Source of the DNA: Vibrio lentus
GTDB taxonomy: Bacteria > Pseudomonadota > Gammaproteobacteria > Enterobacterales > Vibrionaceae
Assembly: GCF_030409755.1 (NCBI RefSeq)
Contig: NZ_JAUFQE010000002.1
Span: 1,302,001-1,366,000, forward strand
DNA: 64,000 nucleotides
Direction: 5' to 3'
In this document: piece by piece, positions 27,631-35,665 of the stretch
Layout of the letters: each line of letters opens with the position of its first letter
Numbering within the stretch: position 1 is the stretch's first letter
Program-made: the position numbers and the translations under genes
Notes under the pieces: generated by a model
The model's input: the letters and a program-made list of their open reading frames with translations, nothing else
What the model was told of the DNA's origin: nothing
Database searches by the model: none

Positions 27631-28986
27631 TTGATCACCGTTGATAAACAAGATGCGATAACACTTAAAATTAACCATGCGATGGCTAAGACAAAAAAGC
27701 TCGATATGGACGTTTATCTATTCATTCCCGGTGAACTCGGACTGACGCCTGAAGTCCTTTCTGAAAGCGCATTTTTCTACAGTTCAATTACTCAGAAACG
27801 CGCTTACTACAGTGATAAAACGCTGCTACCTCTAGTACACAGCCGTTTAGCAAAACGTGGTCGACTCTCCATCACGCAGTATCGTGTCAGTTTGAGTTTG
27901 TTCGCTTATCAATATGTTATCGCGCTAGACAAAGCCGTCAGCAGCTTGAATAAAAATGAGAGTGACAATGTCACGGCTGATGAAGTAGATGAAGTCATCG
28001 AACTGGCTCTCGATATATTAAAGAAACTGCGCCGAAGCATTCCTTATGAAGAAAACCTTAAACGTTACTATGCCAATATAGATAACTACCTATCTTGGTA
28101 CACAGAGCAGAAGTTCTTATCACTGGTTTCCCATATGCCACGCGGCAGTGAATATTCCACCATCAAAGAGCGCCTATTAACGCTTTGTGATAAAGAAACT
28201 GCCCACCGCAAGCTGAATCGATACAACTCAGCCAAGGTTCGAGAAGATGTCACTCGTTTGAGCAACAAGATGCGATTGCTGCGTCGTTTGATTGAGCACC
28301 CTATCGTCCTTAAAGAAAAGACGACATCAATGGGTAAGAACGTGAAGAGAGCCGTTAAAGGCATTGCCACGGGCTTAGTCATGGTGGTGGTTACCACGAC
28401 CGTCATATTGGCTCGTGACTTCCTAGGAGAGATTACCGCGTCTTTCATCGTATCCATGTCATTCATCTACGCTTTGCGTGAAATCTTCAAGGATGATTTA
28501 AGGGATATACTTTGGCGTTGGCTCCGTAAAGGAAAACCAAAGTGGAAGCGTCGCTACTTTGACCCGACAACAAATAAGTCAGTCGGTCATAAACTTGAAT
28601 GGTTGGATTACGCCAATTTCTCTAAGTTAGCGGACAAAATTCAGTTGATTCGTAAGAAGCGAGTTGTTCAGCGTGAAGAACAAATTTTGCATTATCGTTC
28701 CCAAACCGAAATGTCGACATCGACGTTTATGAGTGGTTACGAAGAGACGCGTGAAACACTGTCTGTCAGCCTGAGAGCTCTCACTCGTTTGATGGATAAG
28801 GGTTCAAATAACGTATATCGACTAAATGAAGGTCAAGTAAGTCGTGAGTCAGTAGAAAAACGTCACCTGCTGAACTTGATCATCAAAGAGAACAATCATG
28901 ATAGCGAACCGACTTATTATCGTTGGAAAATCGTAATGAACCGTTCAAAAATCGTTGATATCGAGCAGATCACTCAAGAGTCATAG
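27631..28986 (+). CDS. unknown protein with two central membrane helices
   Basis: I do not recognise this 451-residue protein. It begins with TTG behind AGGAG. Residues 1-235 are mostly helical and charged, with a possible coiled coil at 110-140 and 200-225. Two adjacent hydrophobic helices follow at about 243-262 and 266-287 (GIATGLVMVVVTTTVILA, ITASFIVSMSFIYAL). The remainder is a basic, soluble C-terminal region (WRWLRKGKPKWKRRYF) ending near residue 451. Both large domains would then be cytoplasmic, joined by a hairpin anchor. A hairpin terminator candidate follows the gene. Confidence 0.7.
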   Translation: MITVDKQDAITLKINHAMAKTKKLDMDVYLFIPGELGLTPEVLSESAFFYSSITQKRAYYSDKTLLPLVHSRLAKRGRLSITQYRVSLSLFAYQYVIALDKAVSSLNKNESDNVTADEVDEVIELALDILKKLRRSIPYEENLKRYYANIDNYLSWYTEQKFLSLVSHMPRGSEYSTIKERLLTLCDKETAHRKLNRYNSAKVREDVTRLSNKMRLLRRLIEHPIVLKEKTTSMGKNVKRAVKGIATGLVMVVVTTTVILARDFLGEITASFIVSMSFIYALREIFKDDLRDILWRWLRKGKPKWKRRYFDPTTNKSVGHKLEWLDYANFSKLADKIQLIRKKRVVQREEQILHYRSQTEMSTSTFMSGYEETRETLSVSLRALTRLMDKGSNNVYRLNEGQVSRESVEKRHLLNLIIKENNHDSEPTYYRWKIVMNRSKIVDIEQITQES

Positions 28987-29013
28987 TCTTTAGGGGATGT
29001 GGGTACGAAATAA

Positions 29014-29040
29014 GGTATGTGGGTACGAAATCCACATACC
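29014..29040 (+). terminator. hairpin after the unknown membrane protein gene
   Basis: GGTATGTGG, loop GTACGAAAT, CCACATACC: a 9-bp stem followed by GCTCTTTCATTTC, only modestly T-rich. The 5' arm and loop repeat a sequence just upstream (ATGTGGGTACGAAAT at about 28998-29011), giving a short direct repeat. Confidence 0.5.
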
Positions 29041-29087
29041 GCTCTTTCATTTCTCACCGTTTCTTAGTGTTTCCACAAAGCTTTTAG

Positions 29088-29573
29088 CTACTTTCTAGAA
29101 GGCACTTTCTTAATAGAAAGCGTTAGCGTGAATTCAGCCATCGGTTCATCACCATGTAGAGACGGACAAGTCGCGATAATGGTCACAGGTTGGTTAACAC
29201 GCTCTCCAGTCGACATGGTTTCAGCCAACATGGTATTGATCAGCTCTCCATCGTTACACGTAAAATGCACATCTCCCTCAGGGCGCTTCAAAAAATTACC
29301 CGTCACCTCTTTAAATGCCAGCGAGATTTTTTCACCTTGTTGCTGCGACTTACTCATGGCAAGAAAACCGCCTGCGACATCAGCACCCACAGCCAACACA
29401 CCAAAGTACATACTATTAAGGTGATTCTTCGTTCGCCTTTTAAGAGGGATTTTCACTTCAACATGTTGGTTATCCAATGCGAGTAGCTTTGGGCGACACA
29501 ACCAGATCAATGGCACTTTGAAAAAGCCAAACATACTTAAATAGAAATTTGCTTTTTGTAGAGGGGTCAACAT
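29088..29573 (-). CDS. DUF4442 hotdog-fold protein
   Basis: This 161-residue protein resembles the DUF4442 group of hotdog-fold thioesterase relatives. It has NSMYFGVLAVGADVAGGFLAM as the hotdog helix, KRPEGDVHFTCNDGE, and a final strand pattern PMAEFTLTLSIKK. Such proteins may hydrolyse acyl-CoA thioesters, but no catalytic residue can be assigned with confidence and no substrate is suggested by neighbours. It lies alone on the minus strand. Confidence 0.75.
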   Translation of the reverse strand: MLTPLQKANFYLSMFGFFKVPLIWLCRPKLLALDNQHVEVKIPLKRRTKNHLNSMYFGVLAVGADVAGGFLAMSKSQQQGEKISLAFKEVTGNFLKRPEGDVHFTCNDGELINTMLAETMSTGERVNQPVTIIATCPSLHGDEPMAEFTLTLSIKKVPSRK

Positions 29574-29645
29574 TCGGATTACCTAATCAAATCAGTCATC
29601 AGACCAGTTAATCCGTTAGCGATAGAGATGTCAAAAAAATGTTAC

Positions 29646-29679
29646 AAAAAAGAGATATCACGTCTCCATGATATCTCTT
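29646..29679 (-). terminator. terminator of the PEP-synthase-like gene
   Basis: On the minus strand AGAGATATCA, loop TGGAGACG, TGATATCTCT, then TTTTTT. Confidence 0.85.
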
Positions 29680-29708
29680 CATTTTCAAACTCTTGCAACA
29701 AGGGAAGA

Positions 29709-30596
29709 TTAAGCCGTAATGACGGTATCAACCCCTTCCAGATCCGCAATATACCCTTGAAGCCTTGGGTAATCGACCAAACCTTGAGTCACGATTAGCA
29801 CAGGCTTCTTCGCGTGTTGAGTCGCTTTTACGATGCTAGAGATTAACGTAATCACCGCTTCGTTCTGTGGGTCAAACGCATGTTGCTGAGCTTCATTCTG
29901 CTTATCAACACCCAACGCAAATTGAGTCAGACTATCAACGTTCACCGCCGCACCGTCAAAGTAATGCAGAAGTCGTTCACTAAGAAGAACGGCAGAAGGG
30001 ACATCACACGAGAAGAGCACTTTTAGGCCATTCAAGCCGCGTGGTAAACCTTGCTCAGCTAATAGATCAATGATTTTCGCGGCGTCACTCAGTGCTCGAA
30101 CATAAGGAACAACGATTTCAACGTTGATACCTTGCTCACGCAGGGTTTTGATCACCTGACACTCTAGCGCAAAAGCCTTGCTGTATTCTGGTGTCGCATA
30201 ACGCGCTACGCCGCGTACACCGAGTGCCGGGTTTACTTCTTCAACTTCGCAGTTGCCGCCAAGTAGAGAGCGGAACCCATAGCTGTCGGCACTGCTCAAC
30301 GCAACACGAACCGAATTATGGTTTGGCTGAACGGCAGCTTGAATAGCGACAACTAAGGTTGAAACAAAATGTTCATCAACACTTTTATCACCAAGAATAG
30401 CGTCTAAAGAGGTTTTCTCAATATCAGACAAAGTATCTAAGTGGCTTTCAATACTTGGATGATAGAACACACGATCCATGACCAATTCAGACAGGGAAAC
30501 GTACAAGTGGTTGGAATTATTATTATCGTTATAAGAAGGCAGCACATCACCTAAGACAAGTTCTGGGTGCAAAGTGCTTTGATTTTCTTGAGTCAT
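29709..30596 (-). CDS. stand-alone PEP-synthase C-terminal-domain-like protein, probable pseudoenzyme
   Basis: The 295 residues align by eye with the C-terminal PEP/pyruvate-binding barrel of PpsA only; the swivelling phosphohistidine and ATP-grasp domains are absent. NPALGVRGVARY matches the PpsA NPMLG-RGA-RY segment, and FDGAAVNVDSLTQFALGVDK matches FDGFSIGSNDMTQLALGLDR. Key residues have changed. The VRL-type catalytic Arg is Ala (VRVALSS), the metal-binding E of CEIPS is D, the ND pair of GSND is DS, and the catalytic Cys of CGQ is lost (VTQG). It has its own ribosome-binding site TGGAG and terminator, so it is not debris. It is divergent from a DAHP synthase, another PEP-using enzyme. 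Confidence 0.75.
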   Translation of the reverse strand: MTQENQSTLHPELVLGDVLPSYNDNNNSNHLYVSLSELVMDRVFYHPSIESHLDTLSDIEKTSLDAILGDKSVDEHFVSTLVVAIQAAVQPNHNSVRVALSSADSYGFRSLLGGNCEVEEVNPALGVRGVARYATPEYSKAFALECQVIKTLREQGINVEIVVPYVRALSDAAKIIDLLAEQGLPRGLNGLKVLFSCDVPSAVLLSERLLHYFDGAAVNVDSLTQFALGVDKQNEAQQHAFDPQNEAVITLISSIVKATQHAKKPVLIVTQGLVDYPRLQGYIADLEGVDTVITA

Positions 30597-30803
30597 TGCT
30601 GCTCCAGCATTTTTATGTTGTGTTCAAACGAAAATACCGATAGCTGCCTGTTAATACAAGTGAAAATCCCCTATTTGACGCTGGCCTGCTGATAAAAATA
30701 AGAATATTAGCAATAACTGAGATAACTTTGACGTAAGAGAGTTTATTCCTCTGTTCAATTCCGTTATCTTAACCACTTCGCAATAGAATAAAAAAGCTAT
30801 CAC

Positions 30804-31862
30804 ATGCCATTAAAAACTGATGAGTTGAGAACCCAAGCTCTGGGTCCTATGCCAACTCCTGCCGAATTAGGCAATGCACACCCTATTACTGACGACGTTG
30901 CTGAGCGCATTAAAAACTCTCGCCGCCAAATCGAAGATATCCTAACGGGTCGTGATGACCGCCTATTAGTTATCGTTGGCCCTTGTTCTGTTCACGATAC
31001 AGATGCGGCACTTGATTACGCTGAGCGCTTAAGTCAGATTCAAGACCAGTATAAAGATGAACTGTTCGTTGTCATGAGAACCTACTTCGAGAAACCTCGT
31101 ACAATTGTAGGTTGGAAGGGTTTGATTACCGATCCGAATCTAGATGGTTCATACGCACTTGAAACTGGCTTAAACAAAGCACGTAAACTACTGCTTGATA
31201 TCAACAAGCTTGGCCTAGCTACCGCGACTGAATTCCTTGATATGATCACAGGTCAGTACATTGCAGACCTTATCACTTGGGGCGCGATTGGCGCTCGTAC
31301 GACAGAATCTCAGATTCACCGTGAAATGGCTTCAGCACTTTCTTGCCCAGTAGGCTTCAAGAACGCAACCAATGGCAACATCAAGATTGCAATTGATGCG
31401 ATCCGTGCTGCGCATGCTTCACACTACTTCTATTCTCCAGACAAGAATGGTCGTATGACAGTTTACCGCACTTCAGGTAACCCATACGGTCACGTTATTC
31501 TACGTGGTGGTGATAAAGGCCCTAACTTTGACGCTGAATCTGTTGAGAACGCATGTAAGCAACTGGCAGAAGTTAACCTTCCTGAGCGCTTAGTTGTCGA
31601 CTTCAGCCACGCAAACTGCCAAAAGCAGCATCGTAAGCAGTTAGAAGTGGCACAAGACATTTGCGAACAGATCAAATCTAACAAAAACCAAATTGCAGGC
31701 ATCATGGCAGAAAGCTTCATTAAAGAAGGTAACCAGCCAATGACTGACATCAATAACCTAGAATACGGTAAGTCAATCACTGACCCTTGCCTAAGCTGGG
31801 AAGATACTGCAACCATGCTAGACATGCTTGCAACTGCAATTAAAGATAGAAATTTAGCTTAA
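30804..31862 (+). CDS. aroH: 3-deoxy-7-phosphoheptulonate synthase, AroH-like
   Basis: This enzyme condenses PEP and erythrose 4-phosphate, the first step of the shikimate pathway. The 352 residues carry LLVIVGPCSVHD, KPRTIVGWKGLI, GAIGARTTESQIHREMAS, SGNPYGHVILRGG and VVDFSHANCQKQHRKQ. Compared with E. coli isozymes recalled from memory, the opening KTDELRTQALG and segments such as YSPDKNGRMTVYRTSGNPYGH resemble the tryptophan-sensitive AroH most. Feedback specificity is therefore inferred. I saw no TrpR or TyrR operator upstream. yajQ follows 12 bases later. Confidence 0.9.
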   Translation: MPLKTDELRTQALGPMPTPAELGNAHPITDDVAERIKNSRRQIEDILTGRDDRLLVIVGPCSVHDTDAALDYAERLSQIQDQYKDELFVVMRTYFEKPRTIVGWKGLITDPNLDGSYALETGLNKARKLLLDINKLGLATATEFLDMITGQYIADLITWGAIGARTTESQIHREMASALSCPVGFKNATNGNIKIAIDAIRAAHASHYFYSPDKNGRMTVYRTSGNPYGHVILRGGDKGPNFDAESVENACKQLAEVNLPERLVVDFSHANCQKQHRKQLEVAQDICEQIKSNKNQIAGIMAESFIKEGNQPMTDINNLEYGKSITDPCLSWEDTATMLDMLATAIKDRNLA

Positions 31863-31874
31863 GGAACGAACACA

Positions 31875-32357
31875 ATGCCATCATTTGACATTATCTCTGA
31901 AGTAGAAGCAGTAGAACTACGTAACGCTGTAGACAACGCAAACCGTGAGCTATCGACTCGTTTCGATTTCCGTGGCGTTGAAGCTAGCTTCGATTACAAA
32001 GACGAATCAGTAAAACTGACAGCGCAAGATGACTTCCAACTAAAACAGATGCGCGACATTCTTCGTAGCAACTTAACGAAGCGCAACGTTGACCCGAACG
32101 CGATGGAAGCGAAAGCAGCAGACCAAACAGGTCGCACTTGGCACCAAACGGTTATCTTTAAGCAAGGCATCGAAACTGATGTAGCGAAGAAGATCGTTAA
32201 GCTAATCAAAGACAACAAAGTGAAGGTTCAAGCGTCTATCCAAGGCGACAAAGTTCGTGTAACTGGTAAGAAACGTGATGATCTACAAGCAGTTATGGCT
32301 TTAGTTCGTAGCGGTGAACTTGGTCAACCTTTCCAATTTGATAACTTCCGCGACTAA
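31875..32357 (+). CDS. yajQ: YajQ family nucleotide-binding protein
   Basis: This 160-residue UPF0234/DUF520 protein starts [21 protein letters not shown] and contains [17 protein letters not shown] and [22 protein letters not shown]. It has the two RNP-like folds of YajQ. Some members, such as Xanthomonas XC_3703, bind cyclic di-GMP and influence transcription; others are reported to bind nucleotides or RNA. It lies 12 bases after the DAHP synthase gene and is probably in its operon. A strong terminator follows. Confidence 0.94.
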   Translation: MPSFDIISEVEAVELRNAVDNANRELSTRFDFRGVEASFDYKDESVKLTAQDDFQLKQMRDILRSNLTKRNVDPNAMEAKAADQTGRTWHQTVIFKQGIETDVAKKIVKLIKDNKVKVQASIQGDKVRVTGKKRDDLQAVMALVRSGELGQPFQFDNFRD

Positions 32358-32425
32358 TTTCTGAGTTTTAGCGACTGCTTATTTGGGTTGCTCATTCATC
32401 AGCACAATGTCGTGTTCGAAATAGC

Positions 32426-32457
32426 AAAAAGCCACTTCTTTGGGAAGTGGCTTTTTA
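32426..32457 (+). terminator. terminator of aroH-yajQ (bidirectional)
   Basis: AAAAAGCCACTTC, loop TTTG, GGAAGTGGCTTTTT. It also faces the convergent siroheme synthase gene. Confidence 0.88.
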
Positions 32458-32521
32458 TTTATCTAGAGACTTTATTCAAGGATCGTAAAGTAAGTACGAG
32501 CTGAACTAGATAGTTCTAGTC

Positions 32522-33463
32522 TTAGCTAATAACTTTAGCGGAAGACAGTTTCAAGTCTTTGCCGACTAATAGATTGAACTCAACACTTGCTGGTGGAATA
32601 AACACACACACACGTAAGTTCTCTTCCCTTGCCTTCTCAAGCTTTGTCGATAACTCTCCACTATCGCTGAAACTCTCTCTCTCGGCGTCTCTACGGCACA
32701 AGTCAATGTAATCAAATGGGCACTCTTTAGGTGACAACACCAATTCTGCTTCTTGCATCAGGCGCAGCGCCTTCATTGAGAGAAGTTCTACATCTTGCTC
32801 GAACTCAATCCAAGTCACTTGCCCTTCATTATCGACAGGTTCCGCCAAAGATTTCTGATAATAAGCTTCAAGTTGCTCCCGCTCCGTGACTTGATTGATG
32901 AAACTGGAAGACAAAAATCGCTCCCAGAATTTGCGGCGTTCATCAACAGTAGGAAAGGACTCTTTAATCGAATTGCGTTTTGATGCACCAAAGTCTGCGA
33001 TCAAACCAATATTCTGAGGCAAGACGGTTTCGAGTTTTTCTCTAATATTTCTCACCAAAACAGGTGATGCACCCCCGCTTGAGATCGCAATTTGGATTCT
33101 TCCGCGATTTATCATTGAGGGAGTGATGAAGTCACAGTAGGGTAAGTCGTCGACCACATTGACAAGAATACCCAACTTTTTTGCATCATTATGTACTTGA
33201 TGATTTAGGTCTGGGTTGTCTGTGGTTGCCCACACTTGTAAGTAGTTTTTCGAGATAAGTTGCGAAGAATAAAAGTTTTGAACCCAATGGACTTTATTAT
33301 CATCAACAAGCTGCTTTAAGTAAGGCTCTACCTTGGGGGATACTAAAGTGACATCCGCCCCAGCTCTTAACAAGCTATCTACTTTTCGGCAAGCAACCTC
33401 ACCCCCACCCACCACTAAGATCGGCTTATTTTCTACATCTAAAAACATTGGGAAATAACGCAT
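32522..33463 (-). CDS. precorrin-2 dehydrogenase/sirohydrochlorin ferrochelatase with degenerate methyltransferase tail
   Basis: Residues 1-210 form the CysG N-terminal (Met8-like) module that oxidises precorrin-2 and inserts iron to make siroheme. Visible parts are MRYFPMFLDVENKPILVVGGGEVA, the NAD-binding core; LVNVVDDLPYCDFITPS, with the catalytic Asp region; and AISSGGASPVLVRNIREKLE. The last 90 residues still resemble the opening of the CysG methyltransferase domain (DVELLSMKALRLMQEAEL ... DLCRRDAER), but the SAM-binding GAGPGD is missing and the remaining two thirds of that domain are gone. A separate uroporphyrinogen methyltransferase is therefore expected elsewhere in the genome. Confidence 0.9.
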   Translation of the reverse strand: MRYFPMFLDVENKPILVVGGGEVACRKVDSLLRAGADVTLVSPKVEPYLKQLVDDNKVHWVQNFYSSQLISKNYLQVWATTDNPDLNHQVHNDAKKLGILVNVVDDLPYCDFITPSMINRGRIQIAISSGGASPVLVRNIREKLETVLPQNIGLIADFGASKRNSIKESFPTVDERRKFWERFLSSSFINQVTEREQLEAYYQKSLAEPVDNEGQVTWIEFEQDVELLSMKALRLMQEAELVLSPKECPFDYIDLCRRDAERESFSDSGELSTKLEKAREENLRVCVFIPPASVEFNLLVGKDLKLSSAKVIS

Positions 33464-33944
33464 GTTCTTCCTTGAGATGACTTCAATAACTATTCAGCCA
33501 TGCTACCAAATTTGGAGCATATTAATAACTATCCGAGTGCAATAAAAATATTTATTCACCAAATTTCAATCTTTCTGAAGTTTAATGTTTCATCATTGTG
33601 ATGTTGATTCAGAATATTTATCTAGTCAATTGTCAATATAAAAATCTAAATCTCGTTGCACCAACAGTGTGAACCGCTGCACTATTTACATTAAGTTAAC
33701 ATTTGGTCATTCTAATTGTGTTCGGATTTGTGATTTCATTCAAAATTCTTTTTAAATTATACATTTGTGAAAGTACGGATCCTTTCCTAACCTTATAAAT
33801 AGTTGTTTAAATCGCACACAGTTTCATTTGCAAAATGCAACCAGTTTGATTTGAGTAACAAGGTCTTAGAAAGCGCAACACATATAGAAAAACTCAAATG
33901 AGCACGAGTATCAGGTGTCACCTGGTTAACAAGGAAGGATACAA
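33464..33944. other. 480-base regulatory gap upstream of aapJ and of the siroheme synthase
   Basis: This A+T-rich stretch lies between two divergently read genes and must hold both promoters. A dyad CAGGTG-T-CACCTG sits at 33912-33924, about 20 bases before the original aapJ start. AAGGAAGG just before 33945 is its ribosome-binding site. No small gene and no confident regulator site could be named. Confidence 0.5.
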
Positions 33945-33971
33945 ATGACAAAAAAATATCCGCCTTCTTAG
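33945..33971 (+). pseudogene. aapJ: detached 5' end of aapJ running into the IS element
   Basis: The original aapJ start codon is ATG at 33945 behind AAGGAAGG. Only about three codons (Met-Thr-Lys) belong to the host gene. The frame enters the IS left end and stops at TAG 33969-33971, giving an eight-codon peptide. Joining the flanks would restore an opening close to MTNKLTLLASVVAASTAMMA, a standard signal peptide; the exact junction codon is inferred. Confidence 0.75.
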
Positions 33972-34573
33972 AAGGCGGTTTTGCTTTATAACCCCCTAAA
34001 AGGGGGCGTCCGCGCTATCAGTTCTTCAATAACTGTAATTGTTGTTCATACTCTATGTCCTGCTTATCTTGGTGTCGTACATATCGCCGAATGACTTCTT
34101 CATTCACACCGACCGTATCTACAAAATACCCTCTAGCCCAAAAGTGATTTCCCCATAATTTCTTACGTATATGTGGGAATCTATTGAAAAGTCGAATTGC
34201 TGTTCGGCCTTTTAAAACTCCTAACAAACTCGATACTGATAACTTGGGAGGAATAATGACAACAAGATGAACATGATCTGGTTGAACATTTAATTCTAAA
34301 ACTTCGCAGTCTTTCATATTGCACAAAATATAGATTGAACGATAAAGCTCCTTTCCTACCTTATCTTTCAAAATCTTATATCTGTACTTTGGAGTCCAAA
34401 CTATATGGTATTTGCAACGCCAATAGACATGTGATGAACTTCTGTAATCGCCCATGTGGTTGTTTCCTCTTACTTGTGGTGAATAAGAGGTTACTTCTAA
34501 CATGGGCACTTCTTCAGGCTATAGCCTCAAGGAACAATCACCACCGCCCTAGGCGGTGGTTTTGAGGAGCCAA
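33953..34573 (-). mobile_element. IS200/IS605-family insertion sequence, tnpA only
   Basis: About 620 bases with the hallmarks of an IS200-type element: one small HUH transposase gene, no terminal inverted repeats, and subterminal hairpins. The left hairpin is CCGCCTTC-TTA-GAAGGCGG (33960-33978) and the right one is ACCACCGCC-CTA-GGCGGTGGT (34540-34560). A further CCCCCT-AAA-AGGGGG lies at 33992-34006 next to the tnpA stop. It is close in size to IS1004 of Vibrio cholerae, as I recall it. No target duplication is expected for this family. Exact ends are uncertain by several bases. There is no tnpB. Confidence 0.85.
34018..34455 (-). CDS. tnpA: IS200/IS605-family transposase TnpA (Y1 HUH)
   Basis: This 145-residue single-tyrosine transposase acts on single-stranded DNA hairpins. 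It shows the N-terminal CKYHIVWTPKYRYKIL, the HUH motif in QPDHVHLVVIIPP, the helix SSLLGVLKGRTAIRLF, HFWARGYFVDTVG, and the catalytic tyrosine in IRRYVRHQ. I chose the ATG at 34455, preceded by AGAGGAAA, rather than the upstream in-frame ATG at 34509. The reading frame is intact, so the element may still be mobile. Confidence 0.95.
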   Translation of the reverse strand: MGDYRSSSHVYWRCKYHIVWTPKYRYKILKDKVGKELYRSIYILCNMKDCEVLELNVQPDHVHLVVIIPPKLSVSSLLGVLKGRTAIRLFNRFPHIRKKLWGNHFWARGYFVDTVGVNEEVIRRYVRHQDKQDIEYEQQLQLLKN

Positions 34574-34616
34574 TAAACTAACACTTCTTGCTTCAGTAGT
34601 AGCTGCATCAACTGCG

Positions 34617-35594
34617 ATGATGGCAACATCAGCATCAGCGGCAGAAAGCACTCTGGACAAAGTCACATCTCAAGGATTTTTAACTTGTGGTGTAAGTACA
34701 GGTCTTCCAGGGTTCTCTAACCCTAACTCAAAAGGTGAATGGGAAGGAATCGATGTTGAGTATTGTCAAGCTCTTGCAGCGGCTGTACTCGGTGACAAGA
34801 CTAAAGTTAAGTATGTACCTTTAACAGCGAAAGAACGTTTCACTGCCCTTCAATCGGGTGAAATCGACGTACTATCTCGTAACACAACATGGACACTACA
34901 TCGTGATACTGCTCTAGGTCTGAACTTCGTAGGTGTTAACTACTACGATGGTCAAGGCTTCATGGTTAAGAAAGAACTTGGCCTGACAAGTGCTCAAGAA
35001 CTTGATGGTGCTTCAGTATGTGTACAATCAGGTACAACGACTGAACTTAACCTAGCTGATTACTTCCGTAACAGTGGTATGTCTTACAAGCCAGTAGTAT
35101 TTGATACTGCAGCACAAACGTCTAAAGGTTTTGATGCGGGTCGTTGTGATGTTCTTACAACTGACCAATCTGGCCTATATGCACTTCGCTTGAACCTAGC
35201 CGATCCTAAATCTGCGCAAGTACTTCCTGAAATCATCTCTAAAGAACCACTAGGTCCTGTTGTTCGTCAAGATGATGACAAATGGTTCAACGTCGCTAAA
35301 TGGACACTTTCAGCGATGATTAACGCGGAAGAGTACGGCATCTCTTCTAAGAACGCTGATGAAATGCTTAAGTCAAAAGATCCAAACATCAAGCGTATTC
35401 TTGGCGTTGACGGTCCTAAAGGTAAAGGGCTAGGTATTCGTGACGATTGGGGTTACCAAGTAATTAAACAAGTTGGTAACTACGGTGAGAGCTTCGAACG
35501 TACTGTTGGTACAGGTTCACCACTACAGATCTCTCGTGGCGTAAACGCACTATGGAATGCGGGCGGCTTTATGTACGCTCCACCTATCCGTTAA
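34617..35594 (+). CDS. aapJ: AapJ amino-acid-binding protein lacking its signal peptide (IS-disrupted)
   Basis: This is the body of the periplasmic solute-binding protein of a general L-amino-acid ABC transporter. It has DKVTSQGFLTCGVSTGLPGF, the type 3 binding-protein core LTAKERFTALQSGEIDVLSR, and GRCDVLTTDQSGLYALR. The IS200 element cut the gene about three codons in. In frame from the IS there is a TGA at 34563, and the first usable start is ATG 34617, giving MMATSASAAEST. That keeps the cleavage site but not the basic start or most of the hydrophobic core. The product is therefore probably not exported. Sense codons at 34572-34616 (NKLTLLASVVAASTA) are remnants of the signal peptide. Confidence 0.88.
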   Translation: MMATSASAAESTLDKVTSQGFLTCGVSTGLPGFSNPNSKGEWEGIDVEYCQALAAAVLGDKTKVKYVPLTAKERFTALQSGEIDVLSRNTTWTLHRDTALGLNFVGVNYYDGQGFMVKKELGLTSAQELDGASVCVQSGTTTELNLADYFRNSGMSYKPVVFDTAAQTSKGFDAGRCDVLTTDQSGLYALRLNLADPKSAQVLPEIISKEPLGPVVRQDDDKWFNVAKWTLSAMINAEEYGISSKNADEMLKSKDPNIKRILGVDGPKGKGLGIRDDWGYQVIKQVGNYGESFERTVGTGSPLQISRGVNALWNAGGFMYAPPIR

Positions 35595-35665
35595 TAAATT
35601 TCCAAGCATCAATTAGGGCGGACTTTTCCGCCCTATTTATTAAATGGATTTGAGGTTATAGCAGT

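Noticed and set aside
29709..30596. Decayed fragment of ppsA
   Set aside because: It has its own ribosome-binding site, a complete frame, a terminator and a coherent N-terminal region, so it is a gene rather than debris.
34456..34509. Longer N-terminus for the IS transposase
   Set aside because: The ATG at 34455 has a strong ribosome-binding site and gives the standard IS200 TnpA start.
34540..34562. IS right-end hairpin plus TTTT as terminator of a host gene
   Set aside because: It is part of the IS200-type end structure that TnpA recognises. Any terminator effect is secondary.
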